From Methanotrichaceae archaeon (GTDB lineage: Archaea; Halobacteriota; Methanosarcinia; Methanotrichales; Methanotrichaceae), in assembly GCA_013178225.1 (NCBI GenBank), contig JABLXE010000018.1, forward strand, positions 1 through 52,265: a DNA stretch of 52,265 nucleotides, given 5' to 3'. The notes under the pieces are model-generated. The model ran no database searches. It saw only the letters and a program-made list of their open reading frames with translations, and was not told the DNA's origin. Within the stretch, counting starts at the first letter, position 1; each line of letters begins with the position of its first letter. Positions 1 through 7,027 of this stretch are shown in pieces. The position numbers and the translations under genes are program-made.

Positions 1-387
1 ATACAAATAATTTAATTAAATAAAATTTTCTAATTGCTTTTTTTGGCATTAAGTTGATTTTATGATACAGTGTAAGGAGATAAAAATTTGTCGTGATGAG
101 AGCTATCTGGCCCATCAGCTTAATATAAATGAAATTTAATAGTTAATTTATAATTAAGCTTAATAAATCGATAACAGGAAAAATACTTGATTTAAGAAGT
201 TAACATGCGAAATGTGGGTTCAAGATGGGGCTGATCGACGTCCAGGATCTGGAGCACATGGCAGAGGATCTGTCGGGTTCGGAGAAGGCCTCGGCGGCGA
301 AAAAAGTGCTGGCAGCGATCGAGGGTTCGGCCTGATCTTCAGAGCGCCAGCCTAGATCTTTCATTCTGATTATGCTACTGGCAGGCT
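1..387. other. AT-rich intergenic stretch with one doubtful micro-ORF
   Basis: The first 220 bases are strongly AT-rich and hold no recognisable gene. A 36-codon reading frame on the + strand (225-335, ATG to TGA) would encode an Ala-rich peptide beginning MGLIDVQDLEHM. It has no clear Shine-Dalgarno site and no family I recognise, so it may be a gene remnant or chance. The end of this stretch is the downstream side of the MC1 gene. Confidence 0.3.
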
Positions 388-678
388 TCAGAGTTCCGTC
401 AGGTTCTCGGTGCCTGTTTTCTTCACTTGCGGCTTCCAGATCTTGTCCGGCATCCAGGCCGGGGCGCTCTTGGGCTTATCCGCCTGAATCCTATTGCCCT
501 CGAAGACGTGTACTTTCTTGGTGCCTCGCTCCCGGAGCTTGATGTCCGTATAGCCTCGATTGGCTGCCTTCAGGGCTGCCTGGCGGGGCGACCTCCCGGT
601 GAATACTGCAATCTCGTTGCCGTTCTCGTCCCTCAGAGCAAAGTTCCTGGTCTCCTTCTGTTTCCCTTTCTCGACCAT
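388..678 (-). CDS. Archaeal chromosomal protein MC1
   Basis: Small basic DNA-binding chromatin protein of about 96 residues. MC1 binds and sharply bends double-stranded DNA and is a main nucleoid protein in Methanosarcinales and haloarchaea. The protein shows the family signature in order: TRNFALRDENGNE, VFTGRSPRQAALKAANRG, LRERGTKKVHVF, and PAWMPDKIWKP near the C terminus. The length fits the family (about 93-100 residues). I place the start at the ATG at 678 because a GGGAGG ribosome-binding site lies nine bases upstream; the longer frame would begin at a TTG at 693 overlapping that site. It stands alone with AT-rich flanks. Presence of MC1 is one of the best taxonomic clues in the window. 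Confidence 0.95.
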   Translation of the reverse strand: MVEKGKQKETRNFALRDENGNEIAVFTGRSPRQAALKAANRGYTDIKLRERGTKKVHVFEGNRIQADKPKSAPAWMPDKIWKPQVKKTGTENLTEL

Positions 679-952
679 TTTGATGCCTCCCAACCAAAAT
701 CGATATGCTATACGAAGAATAACGCTACTGGATAATATATAAATCTTATCAAGATATAACTTAGGTTATCTCTGAATTGGCAGTGGGCGATCCAGATCTT
801 CTGCACTTTCGCCTAGCTTTGCAGGATGGTCAAGGGATAGTCCACGATTCTGAAGATGAAAGTAGTTCCGTCCCTGCTAGGCAAAAGCGAGACGGTAACA
901 GCAATTAACGTATTGCGGAAGGATAATTGAGGATCGTAGCTACCTGTAATAT

Positions 953-1627
953 TTACCTTTTTATTTCACCCAAATACCTCAGCTTGTCATTATTGAATGA
1001 TGTATTAGCGGTCATTATTTCAGGTTCGATGAACTCGTAGAGTTCCCTCCCCTTAATCACATACTTAGGTACGAGTTCTAACAGGCAAAATCCTTCTTTA
1101 AAAGTGAAGGCTGGATTTATTGGGTTTATAATGCCACTCGGCAAATCGTCCTCAGTCAACTTAACATTGAATGCGAAAACTTCTCTGGTTCCCCACGATT
1201 CTCTTGAGAGATTATTTGCTTCTCCCACCACGATTGCCAGTTCTGGTACAACTACACTATTGAGCTTAAATGTGTATTCTATTCCACCAATTTCTGAGCT
1301 GTTGTATTCTCCAATCCTTTCCGGGATAGTAGCATCTATTTTATATAAATTATATTTAGAAACCACCGCCAATGCTTCAAATAGGCTCATTTCCCTCGGA
1401 ATTCTCAGAGATCTAGCGAATTCTATAGTTGAATTCATATCCGGGCTTTGGGGAGTGACATTTTCTGATTCGGAGTTTACCAGGAGCAATGACGACGCTC
1501 CTAAATTTCTCGCATTTCTAAAACTCCCGTTAAATTCAGAGTTCAGCTCGTAAATAGAATCCGCAGCGCTTGCTATGCTTATTAAGGCTATAGCGATTGT
1601 TACCATGCCAACCAAGCTTCTAATCAT
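953..1627 (-). CDS. Secreted protein of unknown function
   Basis: Predicted exported protein of about 224 residues. The N terminus is a clear Sec signal peptide: a short basic start (MIRS), a hydrophobic core (LVGMVTIAIALISIA), and an SAA-type cleavage region near residue 22. The mature part has several N-x-S/T sequons and beta-rich segments but no motif or family that I recognise, and no further membrane helix. The ATG at 1627 is preferred over the ATG at 1633 because a GAGAGG site sits six bases upstream of it. It is transcribed alone, with about 270 bases of AT-rich sequence on its 3' side. Surface or pseudomurein-independent envelope role is only an inference from the export signal. Confidence 0.6.
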   Translation of the reverse strand: MIRSLVGMVTIAIALISIASAADSIYELNSEFNGSFRNARNLGASSLLLVNSESENVTPQSPDMNSTIEFARSLRIPREMSLFEALAVVSKYNLYKIDATIPERIGEYNSSEIGGIEYTFKLNSVVVPELAIVVGEANNLSRESWGTREVFAFNVKLTEDDLPSGIINPINPAFTFKEGFCLLELVPKYVIKGRELYEFIEPEIMTANTSFNNDKLRYLGEIKR

Positions 1628-1693
1628 CTGCATCCTCTCATTATTGGATTATTCAAACGAAGGACTGGTTGGTGCTTCTATCGATTATTTGTT

Positions 1694-1861
1694 TCATATT
1701 TCTTTCAGCAATATCTGCGCATCCGCATGCATGCTGGATATCTTCCTGGTGATCTGATGATTGGGACCGTACTCCTGCTCCGCCAGCCCCTTGATCCGCC
1801 AGATCTCGGATAGCAGCCTCCCGATCTCCTTCTTGATGTATTTGCGATTTTGGTCAGTCAT
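1694..1861 (-). CDS. Small 55-aa protein, third gene of the HTH/nucleotidyltransferase operon
   Basis: A 55-codon frame that starts with ATG at 1861-1859, sharing an ATGA with the stop codon of the nucleotidyltransferase gene (TGA at 1860-1858), and ends with TGA at 1696-1694. The product is charged and probably helical (begins MTDQNRKYIKKEIGRLLSEI, ends AQILLKEI). The four-base stop/start overlap indicates translational coupling, which is the main reason to call it a gene. I do not recognise the family. In a toxin-antitoxin-like reading of this operon it could be an accessory or a second antitoxin, but nothing in the sequence proves this. Confidence 0.6.
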   Translation of the reverse strand: MTDQNRKYIKKEIGRLLSEIWRIKGLAEQEYGPNHQITRKISSMHADAQILLKEI

Positions 1862-2565
1862 ATTCTCGCCTGCCTGTTGCGGCTCTCGATATCCGCATAT
1901 AGCCTCTCCCGATATTCGTCCGCCAGCTCAGAAATTTGGTCCGCAATGGGTATCACCAGCTCGTGCTCTTCCTCCAGCCTGCCGATGCCCTCCTCGATAT
2001 AGGTGATCCAGATCTTCTGCTCCACTGCCCCTGGCTTGCGATACTGCGCCTCTATCTCCTGGAAGACGGCATCCAAGTCCAGGACGGCTGAGAACAACGC
2101 AGCACAATCTCGAGCATCTCCGGGCCGGTTGGCGATCAGCTTCATGACGAAGACATCTTCCAGAGCAGCGTCCCTGACCGCCAGCATTCCAAAAGGCCTG
2201 GTTCGAGCAGCCCTCTGCCATATAGCCTCGGAGAGCCCGAAGTCATAGGAGATCCGGCCAGCGAAGATGTCCAGGTTTCGCCCTCCCTTCACTGCCAGCC
2301 GGTTGACGCCCAACCGAGCATGTCTCTTCTGGGGCCCGATGATCTGAAAGCCCAAGCTCCCGGCGGCCTCAAGAAGCCTGGATCGATCTGACTCATCCCT
2401 GCAGACCACATCGATATCTTTGGTGGCGTCTTTTAGCCCCAGCTCCAGCATAACTGCTCCGCCTATGAGCAGCGCCTCTACCTTCTGATCCAGAACCTGG
2501 CCGAGCTGCTCGAACAGCTCGTTTACCTCCTCACGCCTGGATATGAGATCAGATCTCGATTTCAT
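1858..2565 (-). CDS. Nucleotidyltransferase-fold protein (DUF6036/AbiEii-like)
   Basis: A 235-residue protein with a Pol-beta-type nucleotidyltransferase signature near residues 36-55: LLIGGAVMLELGLKDATKDIDVV, that is the GG...DxD arrangement used to bind metal and NTP. The C-terminal half is helical. Proteins of this kind (DUF6036, AbiEii and relatives) are frequent toxins of type IV-like toxin-antitoxin modules or transfer nucleotides to RNA or protein. The gene overlaps the upstream winged-helix gene by 17 bases and the downstream 55-aa gene by four, so all three are probably made from one transcript. The pairing of a DNA-binding regulator with a nucleotidyltransferase is the AbiE-like layout, but here the regulator is much longer than AbiEi-type partners I know. 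Toxin activity is an inference. Confidence 0.75.
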   Translation of the reverse strand: MKSRSDLISRREEVNELFEQLGQVLDQKVEALLIGGAVMLELGLKDATKDIDVVCRDESDRSRLLEAAGSLGFQIIGPQKRHARLGVNRLAVKGGRNLDIFAGRISYDFGLSEAIWQRAARTRPFGMLAVRDAALEDVFVMKLIANRPGDARDCAALFSAVLDLDAVFQEIEAQYRKPGAVEQKIWITYIEEGIGRLEEEHELVIPIADQISELADEYRERLYADIESRNRQARI

Positions 2566-3427
2566 ACAGATCCGCCCGGTCCTCGATGTCCTCCAAAGAG
2601 GGATAGTCCTTGATCTTCTCGCCCTGCAGCACCGCTTTTATGTCCGCCATCATGGGATGATCGACATCCTGCAATTTATCCTTGTTCTTCAGGTAGAACA
2701 GTATACAGAATAGCTTTTGCTGGAATTCGCCTGCTGAGTCCAGGGAGTGGACGAACACCTCCTGGATGGACAGCTCCCTCTTGGGCAGGGTATAGTAGTT
2801 GTCCCGCAGGCCCAGCTCGATCCCGTAATCCTCGTAGGCGGAGAAGGCAGTGGGTGTCGCATCCTGTTCCCGGATGCTCTTGAAGAGCACGCTGTCCCTG
2901 TAGTTCTTGATGAGCAGGGCCTCGCGGGGGACCATGGACAGAGCCATGGTTTCAAGAAGAGATGACACAAAGCCGGTGATCTCCGGCCAGAGGCGGCTGT
3001 TGACCGAGTAGAGGTAGGTTCTCCCCTTACGGGAGCGCTTCACTGCACCCAGCCGGAGAAAATCTTTGAGATAGCGGTAGATGGTCTTTTTCGGTATGCC
3101 CGTCTCTTTCTCCAGATCTTCGGCGCTCTTTTGTGCGCTCTCGATCCGGGAGAGCACATCCACCTTCCTGTCAGCGAGCAGGAGCGGGAGAGGCGAGGCC
3201 CGGTGGGCGAAGTAGAGCTTCTTGAACCATTCGGCAGCAGGGGTCCCGGCCAGGGCTATCTCTTTGCCCTCCCGCTCCAGCAACCCTTTGTCTGCCAGGC
3301 TGGTAATCACCCTGGAAAGAGTCTCAGGGCGGAGGTTCAAGGCCCGGGATAGGTCTCCTGGGTGCTGAGCGTGCTCAGATCCGGCAACGAGGACCAGAAC
3401 CTCAATCTCGCTCTCGCTGAAGTGCAT
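2549..3427 (-). CDS. Two-domain winged-helix regulator, first gene of the nucleotidyltransferase operon
   Basis: A 292-residue protein with two helix-turn-helix modules. The first (residues about 1-65) is MarR-like: AQHPGDLSRALNLRPETLSRVITSLADKGLLEREGKEIALA. The second (about 90-150) reads SAEDLEKETGIPKKTIYRYLKDFLRLGAVKRSRKGRTYLYS, followed by a helical C-terminal part (about 150-292) that may sense or bind the partner protein. The gene is the promoter-proximal member of the operon, and its stop region overlaps the nucleotidyltransferase start. By analogy with AbiE-like pairs it likely represses its own operon and may neutralise the nucleotidyltransferase. The divergent intergenic region upstream contains repeated TTACATATAAGA motifs that could be operators for it or for the next gene. 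Confidence 0.75.
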   Translation of the reverse strand: MHFSESEIEVLVLVAGSEHAQHPGDLSRALNLRPETLSRVITSLADKGLLEREGKEIALAGTPAAEWFKKLYFAHRASPLPLLLADRKVDVLSRIESAQKSAEDLEKETGIPKKTIYRYLKDFLRLGAVKRSRKGRTYLYSVNSRLWPEITGFVSSLLETMALSMVPREALLIKNYRDSVLFKSIREQDATPTAFSAYEDYGIELGLRDNYYTLPKRELSIQEVFVHSLDSAGEFQQKLFCILFYLKNKDKLQDVDHPMMADIKAVLQGEKIKDYPSLEDIEDRADLYEIEI

Positions 3428-3524
3428 TGAATCTCATTAATTGTCAATCAATTATATAAGATTGATGTTTCATGAGAATATAGCTCTAATCTTCTTATGT
3501 GTAAAATTCACCTGGATGTAGAGG

Positions 3525-3664
3525 ATTACATATAAGATAGCATGAGCTGAAAGGCCGGGGTATTAGAAGATGATGTCAAGAAAAGCGTGCAGCAGGCGTC
3601 ATCCTCATTATCTTATATGTAATAGCAAGCTTGATCTGCCAGGAATTACATATAAGACAGCATG
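3525..3664. promoter_or_regulatory. Repeated ATTACATATAAGA operator-like sites
   Basis: The motif ATTACATATAAGA[T/C]AGCATG occurs twice in direct orientation, at 3525-3544 and 3645-3664, exactly 120 bases apart, and an inverted copy (ATTATCTTATATGTAAT) lies between them at 3607-3623. The second copy runs into the start codon of the DUF6788-like gene; the first ends in an ATG followed after one codon by TGA. The arrangement in a divergent intergenic region suggests protein-binding sites, or a duplicated 5' gene end. A TATA role is also possible for CATATAAG. Confidence 0.5.
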
Positions 3665-3979
3665 GATTCCGATGGCCTCAAACGTAGGCTGGATGCGCTC
3701 CGGGAAGAGAGGGCCAGGATCGATGCCGAGATTGAGCAGCTCGAAGCCCAGCTGGAGGCTCAGGAGCGGGCCAAGAGGAGGGGTGCCGAGGTTCTGGAGG
3801 TCGAGCCTGCCAGGGGCGGCGGCTCTTATGTGCTGCAGAAGGTGAAGTGCGGGAAGCCCACCTGCCGCTGCGCCAGGCCGGGCGGGCAGCTGCACGGGCC
3901 ATACTGGTATTATTACTATCGGAAGGATGGGAAGAATAGGAGCAGGTATGTGGGGAAAAGCAGGCCGACGGGGATGTGA
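3662..3979 (+). CDS. DUF6788-like small protein with coiled coil and Cys motif
   Basis: A 105-residue protein. Residues 1-45 form a coiled coil rich in Glu/Arg/Leu (LKRRLDALREERARIDAEIEQ region), followed by a compact domain with YVLQKVKCGKPTCRCARPGG and HGPYWYYYYRKDGKNRSRYVGK. The CGKPxCRC plus HGPYWY pair is what I know from the DUF6788 family of small proteins, often found in mobile or repeat-rich archaeal and bacterial regions; the function is unknown. The three clustered cysteines and the His could bind zinc. No Shine-Dalgarno site is evident before the ATG because the repeated operator-like motif abuts it, suggesting a leaderless or regulated start. Confidence 0.65.
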   Translation: MDSDGLKRRLDALREERARIDAEIEQLEAQLEAQERAKRRGAEVLEVEPARGGGSYVLQKVKCGKPTCRCARPGGQLHGPYWYYYYRKDGKNRSRYVGKSRPTGM

Positions 3980-4149
3980 GGGCGGGGCGGTGTTTTGTGC
4001 CACATCATAAAGAGAGACTGATCATTGGCACATAAGATATTCTGGCGAACGTTGGGCTCCAGAGTCGTATGCCATAGAGAACAAGCGATCAGTTTCGGCG
4101 CCCACTTCAAGCAGAGTAGATAATCCCTATGGGATCTCACGCACACAAT

Positions 4150-5004
4150 TCAGCGAGGTACCTCTTTTATTATATCGTAAGATATCGATTCCAGGTCATA
4201 AAACAGCATTCTTTTTGTTATTCCAAGATCCGATAAATCTTTTCTAAGTTTTTCCTTGGATTTTTCAGGTATTGTAAATCTAGATAAATCTGTTCTGTTA
4301 TGTAATATATGCTCAATTGAATTTCCATCTGGTTTCGGATGGATCGTAAAAACACTCAATTGCGATGCTTGTCTTTGAAAGGTTTTTTGTGGCATAAAAG
4401 CTATAGGATACTTGGGGAATTCAAAATCCTGGCCATACGATTCTTTCCAGTCATTTTTTACTTTTTCTTGGTACATTGACTCTTCTCTTACCATTGGCTG
4501 TTCTGCTAGATATTGGACCAGCAAATTCTCACTAAGTGCTATATCATCATGAAGATATTCGTTTTTATGATGCTTGTTTAGAGAAGCCGGATCCATTGCC
4601 CACAATTCTGCGCAATCTTTTTCCTTCCGAGCTGTATTTTTTTTCGATCGCTCTGGCACCTTCATTGTCGAAGTAGGGGTGGGAATACTATTGACTGAAA
4701 ACCATAAGGCAATAAGAATGCTCTCTGTCCAATCTAGCAGCCTTGTTGGCAGGCCAAAGTGTTGGGCTAAGACGAGCCAAGATAAAAAGTCTCTCGAATC
4801 AGGGACGCTTCCCGCAATTATTGGAGCATGTATTTTAAACTTTTGTATAAAATAAAACTCATAATGGGGTGGATAATCATTCCTGAATACTTTAGGATTT
4901 AGATTGTTATAGGCTTGATCATGACCTCTAAACCAGCCATGCGAAAAAGAGGCACCAATTTTTAGAGCATCGTTTATCGAATTAATTTCGCTAGGTAGCT
5001 TCAT
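4150..5004 (-). CDS. FRG domain protein
   Basis: A protein of about 284 residues carrying the FRG domain, named for its F/WRG motif. Visible features: GWFRGHD near residue 25, LNPKVFRNDY just after, and the diagnostic stretch SWLVLAQHFGLPTRLLDWTES in the region of residues 73-95, followed by ALWFSV. FRG-domain proteins are frequent in accessory and phage-related regions; their activity is not firmly established. The start is uncertain: a GTG at 5013 and an ATG at 5004 are in frame and neither has a good Shine-Dalgarno site, so I give the ATG. The gene is AT-richer than the neighbouring restriction-modification operon, in keeping with an acquired gene. Confidence 0.8.
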   Translation of the reverse strand: MKLPSEINSINDALKIGASFSHGWFRGHDQAYNNLNPKVFRNDYPPHYEFYFIQKFKIHAPIIAGSVPDSRDFLSWLVLAQHFGLPTRLLDWTESILIALWFSVNSIPTPTSTMKVPERSKKNTARKEKDCAELWAMDPASLNKHHKNEYLHDDIALSENLLVQYLAEQPMVREESMYQEKVKNDWKESYGQDFEFPKYPIAFMPQKTFQRQASQLSVFTIHPKPDGNSIEHILHNRTDLSRFTIPEKSKEKLRKDLSDLGITKRMLFYDLESISYDIIKEVPR

Positions 5005-5147
5005 ATTAATCACATACTAATGATTAATGCTTGATAGCATTATTGTCTTTGATATCATCTCTCCATTCGCCGGGCAGTGAGTTGAACACTTTCAGATCGA
5101 CCTTGGCGCCTGTTATCTCGTATCGGACTCGTCATCTCCATCAAAGG

Positions 5148-5342
5148 CTAAGGTTTTGGTTTTAGCGTTCCATCCTTAATCAATTGGTCGATAGTTAGTC
5201 TTACAACCCGAAGCGGATAACCGATCATCCTTGCGATTTCTGCTGCGCTTTTGCCCTCTTCCCACATGCAGCTCAAAGTGTTCATAGCACGCGAGTCATC
5301 TGTTAGCATTCTACCAGCGGGTCGATTTGGTGGATTTATCAT
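5148..5342 (-). CDS. Small helix-turn-helix protein
   Basis: A 64-residue protein whose C-terminal half reads MWEEGKSAAEIARMIGYPLRVVRLTIDQLIKDG, a compact helix-turn-helix of the type found in small DNA-binding regulators. A GAGG site lies about nine bases upstream of the ATG at 5342. It is divergent from the MBL-fold gene that follows and could regulate it or the FRG gene downstream on the same strand. No enzyme domain is present. The family is not one I can name. Confidence 0.55.
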   Translation of the reverse strand: MINPPNRPAGRMLTDDSRAMNTLSCMWEEGKSAAEIARMIGYPLRVVRLTIDQLIKDGTLKPKP

Positions 5343-5432
5343 GGTTGAATTCCTCTGTTCCTTTTATATTTACCTCCAATTCATAACCATTTTTCTCATA
5401 AAGACTTATATTGTCCCTGATCGATTCCCTAA

Positions 5433-6992
5433 TTGGCTAGGAGGGAGAGATCAACGGTATCGCTCACGGTCTACGATGGAGCCCACGGCATCGGGGGAAA
5501 CAAGATCTACCTTGAGGAGGGCGGAAAGGGAGTCTTTCTGGACTTCGGCAAGAACTTCGGCAAATACGGAGCATTCTACGAGGAGTTCTTAAAGAGCCGG
5601 GACACCCGCGGCATCCACGACCTCATGTACCTGGACCTGCTGCCCAAGTTGAATATCTATCGCTCGGACCTGATTCCAGCCGACCTGTCCATCAGCCAGT
5701 ACCCCACCCTGAACGTGGCCGCAGTTCTCCTCACCCATGCCCACCTCGACCACTGCGGGAACATCGGCATGCTCAGAAAGGATATTCCGGTGGTGGCCTC
5801 TCCGGAGAGCATCGTTATCATGAAAGGCATGCAGGATGCTGGCATATCATCTCTGGAGTCGGACACCGCCTATTTCTCTCCCCGCCAGCCCTCAGACGAG
5901 CTGGGCCTCTATCTTTCATCAGCAAAAATGAACTACCAGGGCCGGGACTTCTGCTGCATTGGAGAGCCTTGCGAAGCTCTGACCAACTTCCTATCCTGCA
6001 AGCCCGGCCAGAACGGCAAGAATGCCAAGAAGCTGGATCCAGGGAAATGCTGCTGCTTCGAGGACGCCGCCTTAGAGGTTCCCTTCGAAATCTCTGCCCA
6101 TCCCGTGGACCACTCCATCTTTGGAGCGGTGGCCTACATCCTGCGGGGCGATACCACCGTGGCCTACACCGGCGACTTTCGGCTGCACGGCAAAAAGGAA
6201 CAGTCTACCCGAGAGTTCATCCGGCAGGCCAAAGAGGCCTCGGTGCTGATCACTGAAGGCACACGGGCCGGTCCCTCCGAGGGTGAGAGGACCTCCGAGC
6301 AGTCGGTGGAGGAGGCCTGCCAGGAGGCAGTGGAGGAATCAAAGGGCCTGGTGATCGCCGACTTCTCGCCCCGCAACTTCGAGCGGCTGGAGTCCTTCCA
6401 GGAGATAGCCAGGAAGACCGGACGGGAGCTGGTGGCCATGGCCAAGGACCTCTACATGCTGCACAGCCTGAGCTGCATCGGTGGATCCTACAGCACCGAA
6501 GGGCTGCGGATCTATCAGGAGATTGGAGATAAATCGAGGCGGAAATGGGAGCAGGAGGTGGTTCAGGCCGAGTACGGAGACCGCTATGTGGATCACGCCT
6601 CTATCAGAAAGAGCCCGGAGAACTACATCCTCTGCTTCTCCTTTTTCGATATGAAGCACCTGCTGGACATCAAGCCGCAGGGCGGGACTTACATCTACTC
6701 GGCCTGCGAGGCCTTCAACGAGGAGATGGAAATCGATTTCCACAGGCTGTGGCAGTGGCTGCAGCGCTTCGGCATCGGATCATGCGGATTTTCGGTGGAT
6801 GAGAAAGAGGAGCTGAGCTTCGATGGGCGCTACCATGCCTCCGGACACGCATCGGGCGAGGATATCGCCTGGGCTATTGAGCAGATCGATCCAGACTGGA
6901 TTGTGCCGGTTCATACTGAGGCGGGGGCGTGGTTTGAGGAGAGATTCGAGAACGTGGTGAGAATAGAAGAGGGTAAGCAGTATATGTTTTGA
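5433..6992 (+). CDS. MBL-fold beta-CASP-like metallohydrolase (RNase J-like)
   Basis: A protein of about 519 residues of the metallo-beta-lactamase fold. The zinc signature HAHLDH lies at about residues 102-107 (LLTHAHLDHCGN); later metal ligands are suggested by HPVDHSIFG (about 217), YTGDF (about 245) and the C-terminal PVHTEAGAWF. The GRYHASGHASGED stretch near residue 470 resembles beta-CASP ribonucleases of the RNase J group, so an RNA- or DNA-processing nuclease is likely. A CxxC-type insert (CCFEDA, CIGEPC) is unusual. The start is a problem: a stop codon at 5430 limits the frame, the only standard start is TTG at 5433 without ribosome-binding site, and a strong AGGAGGGA at 5439-5446 lies inside the frame with no ATG/GTG/TTG at proper distance. 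The gene ends 35 bases before hsdM on the same strand. Confidence 0.8.
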   Translation: MARRERSTVSLTVYDGAHGIGGNKIYLEEGGKGVFLDFGKNFGKYGAFYEEFLKSRDTRGIHDLMYLDLLPKLNIYRSDLIPADLSISQYPTLNVAAVLLTHAHLDHCGNIGMLRKDIPVVASPESIVIMKGMQDAGISSLESDTAYFSPRQPSDELGLYLSSAKMNYQGRDFCCIGEPCEALTNFLSCKPGQNGKNAKKLDPGKCCCFEDAALEVPFEISAHPVDHSIFGAVAYILRGDTTVAYTGDFRLHGKKEQSTREFIRQAKEASVLITEGTRAGPSEGERTSEQSVEEACQEAVEESKGLVIADFSPRNFERLESFQEIARKTGRELVAMAKDLYMLHSLSCIGGSYSTEGLRIYQEIGDKSRRKWEQEVVQAEYGDRYVDHASIRKSPENYILCFSFFDMKHLLDIKPQGGTYIYSACEAFNEEMEIDFHRLWQWLQRFGIGSCGFSVDEKEELSFDGRYHASGHASGEDIAWAIEQIDPDWIVPVHTEAGAWFEERFENVVRIEEGKQYMF

Positions 6993-7027
6993 ACGAATTC
7001 TTGCAGTAACAGCAGAGGCTTTGCTTA

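Noticed and set aside
225-335. 36-codon micro-ORF (+)
   Set aside because: Plausible composition but no ribosome-binding site; mentioned only in the intergenic entry.
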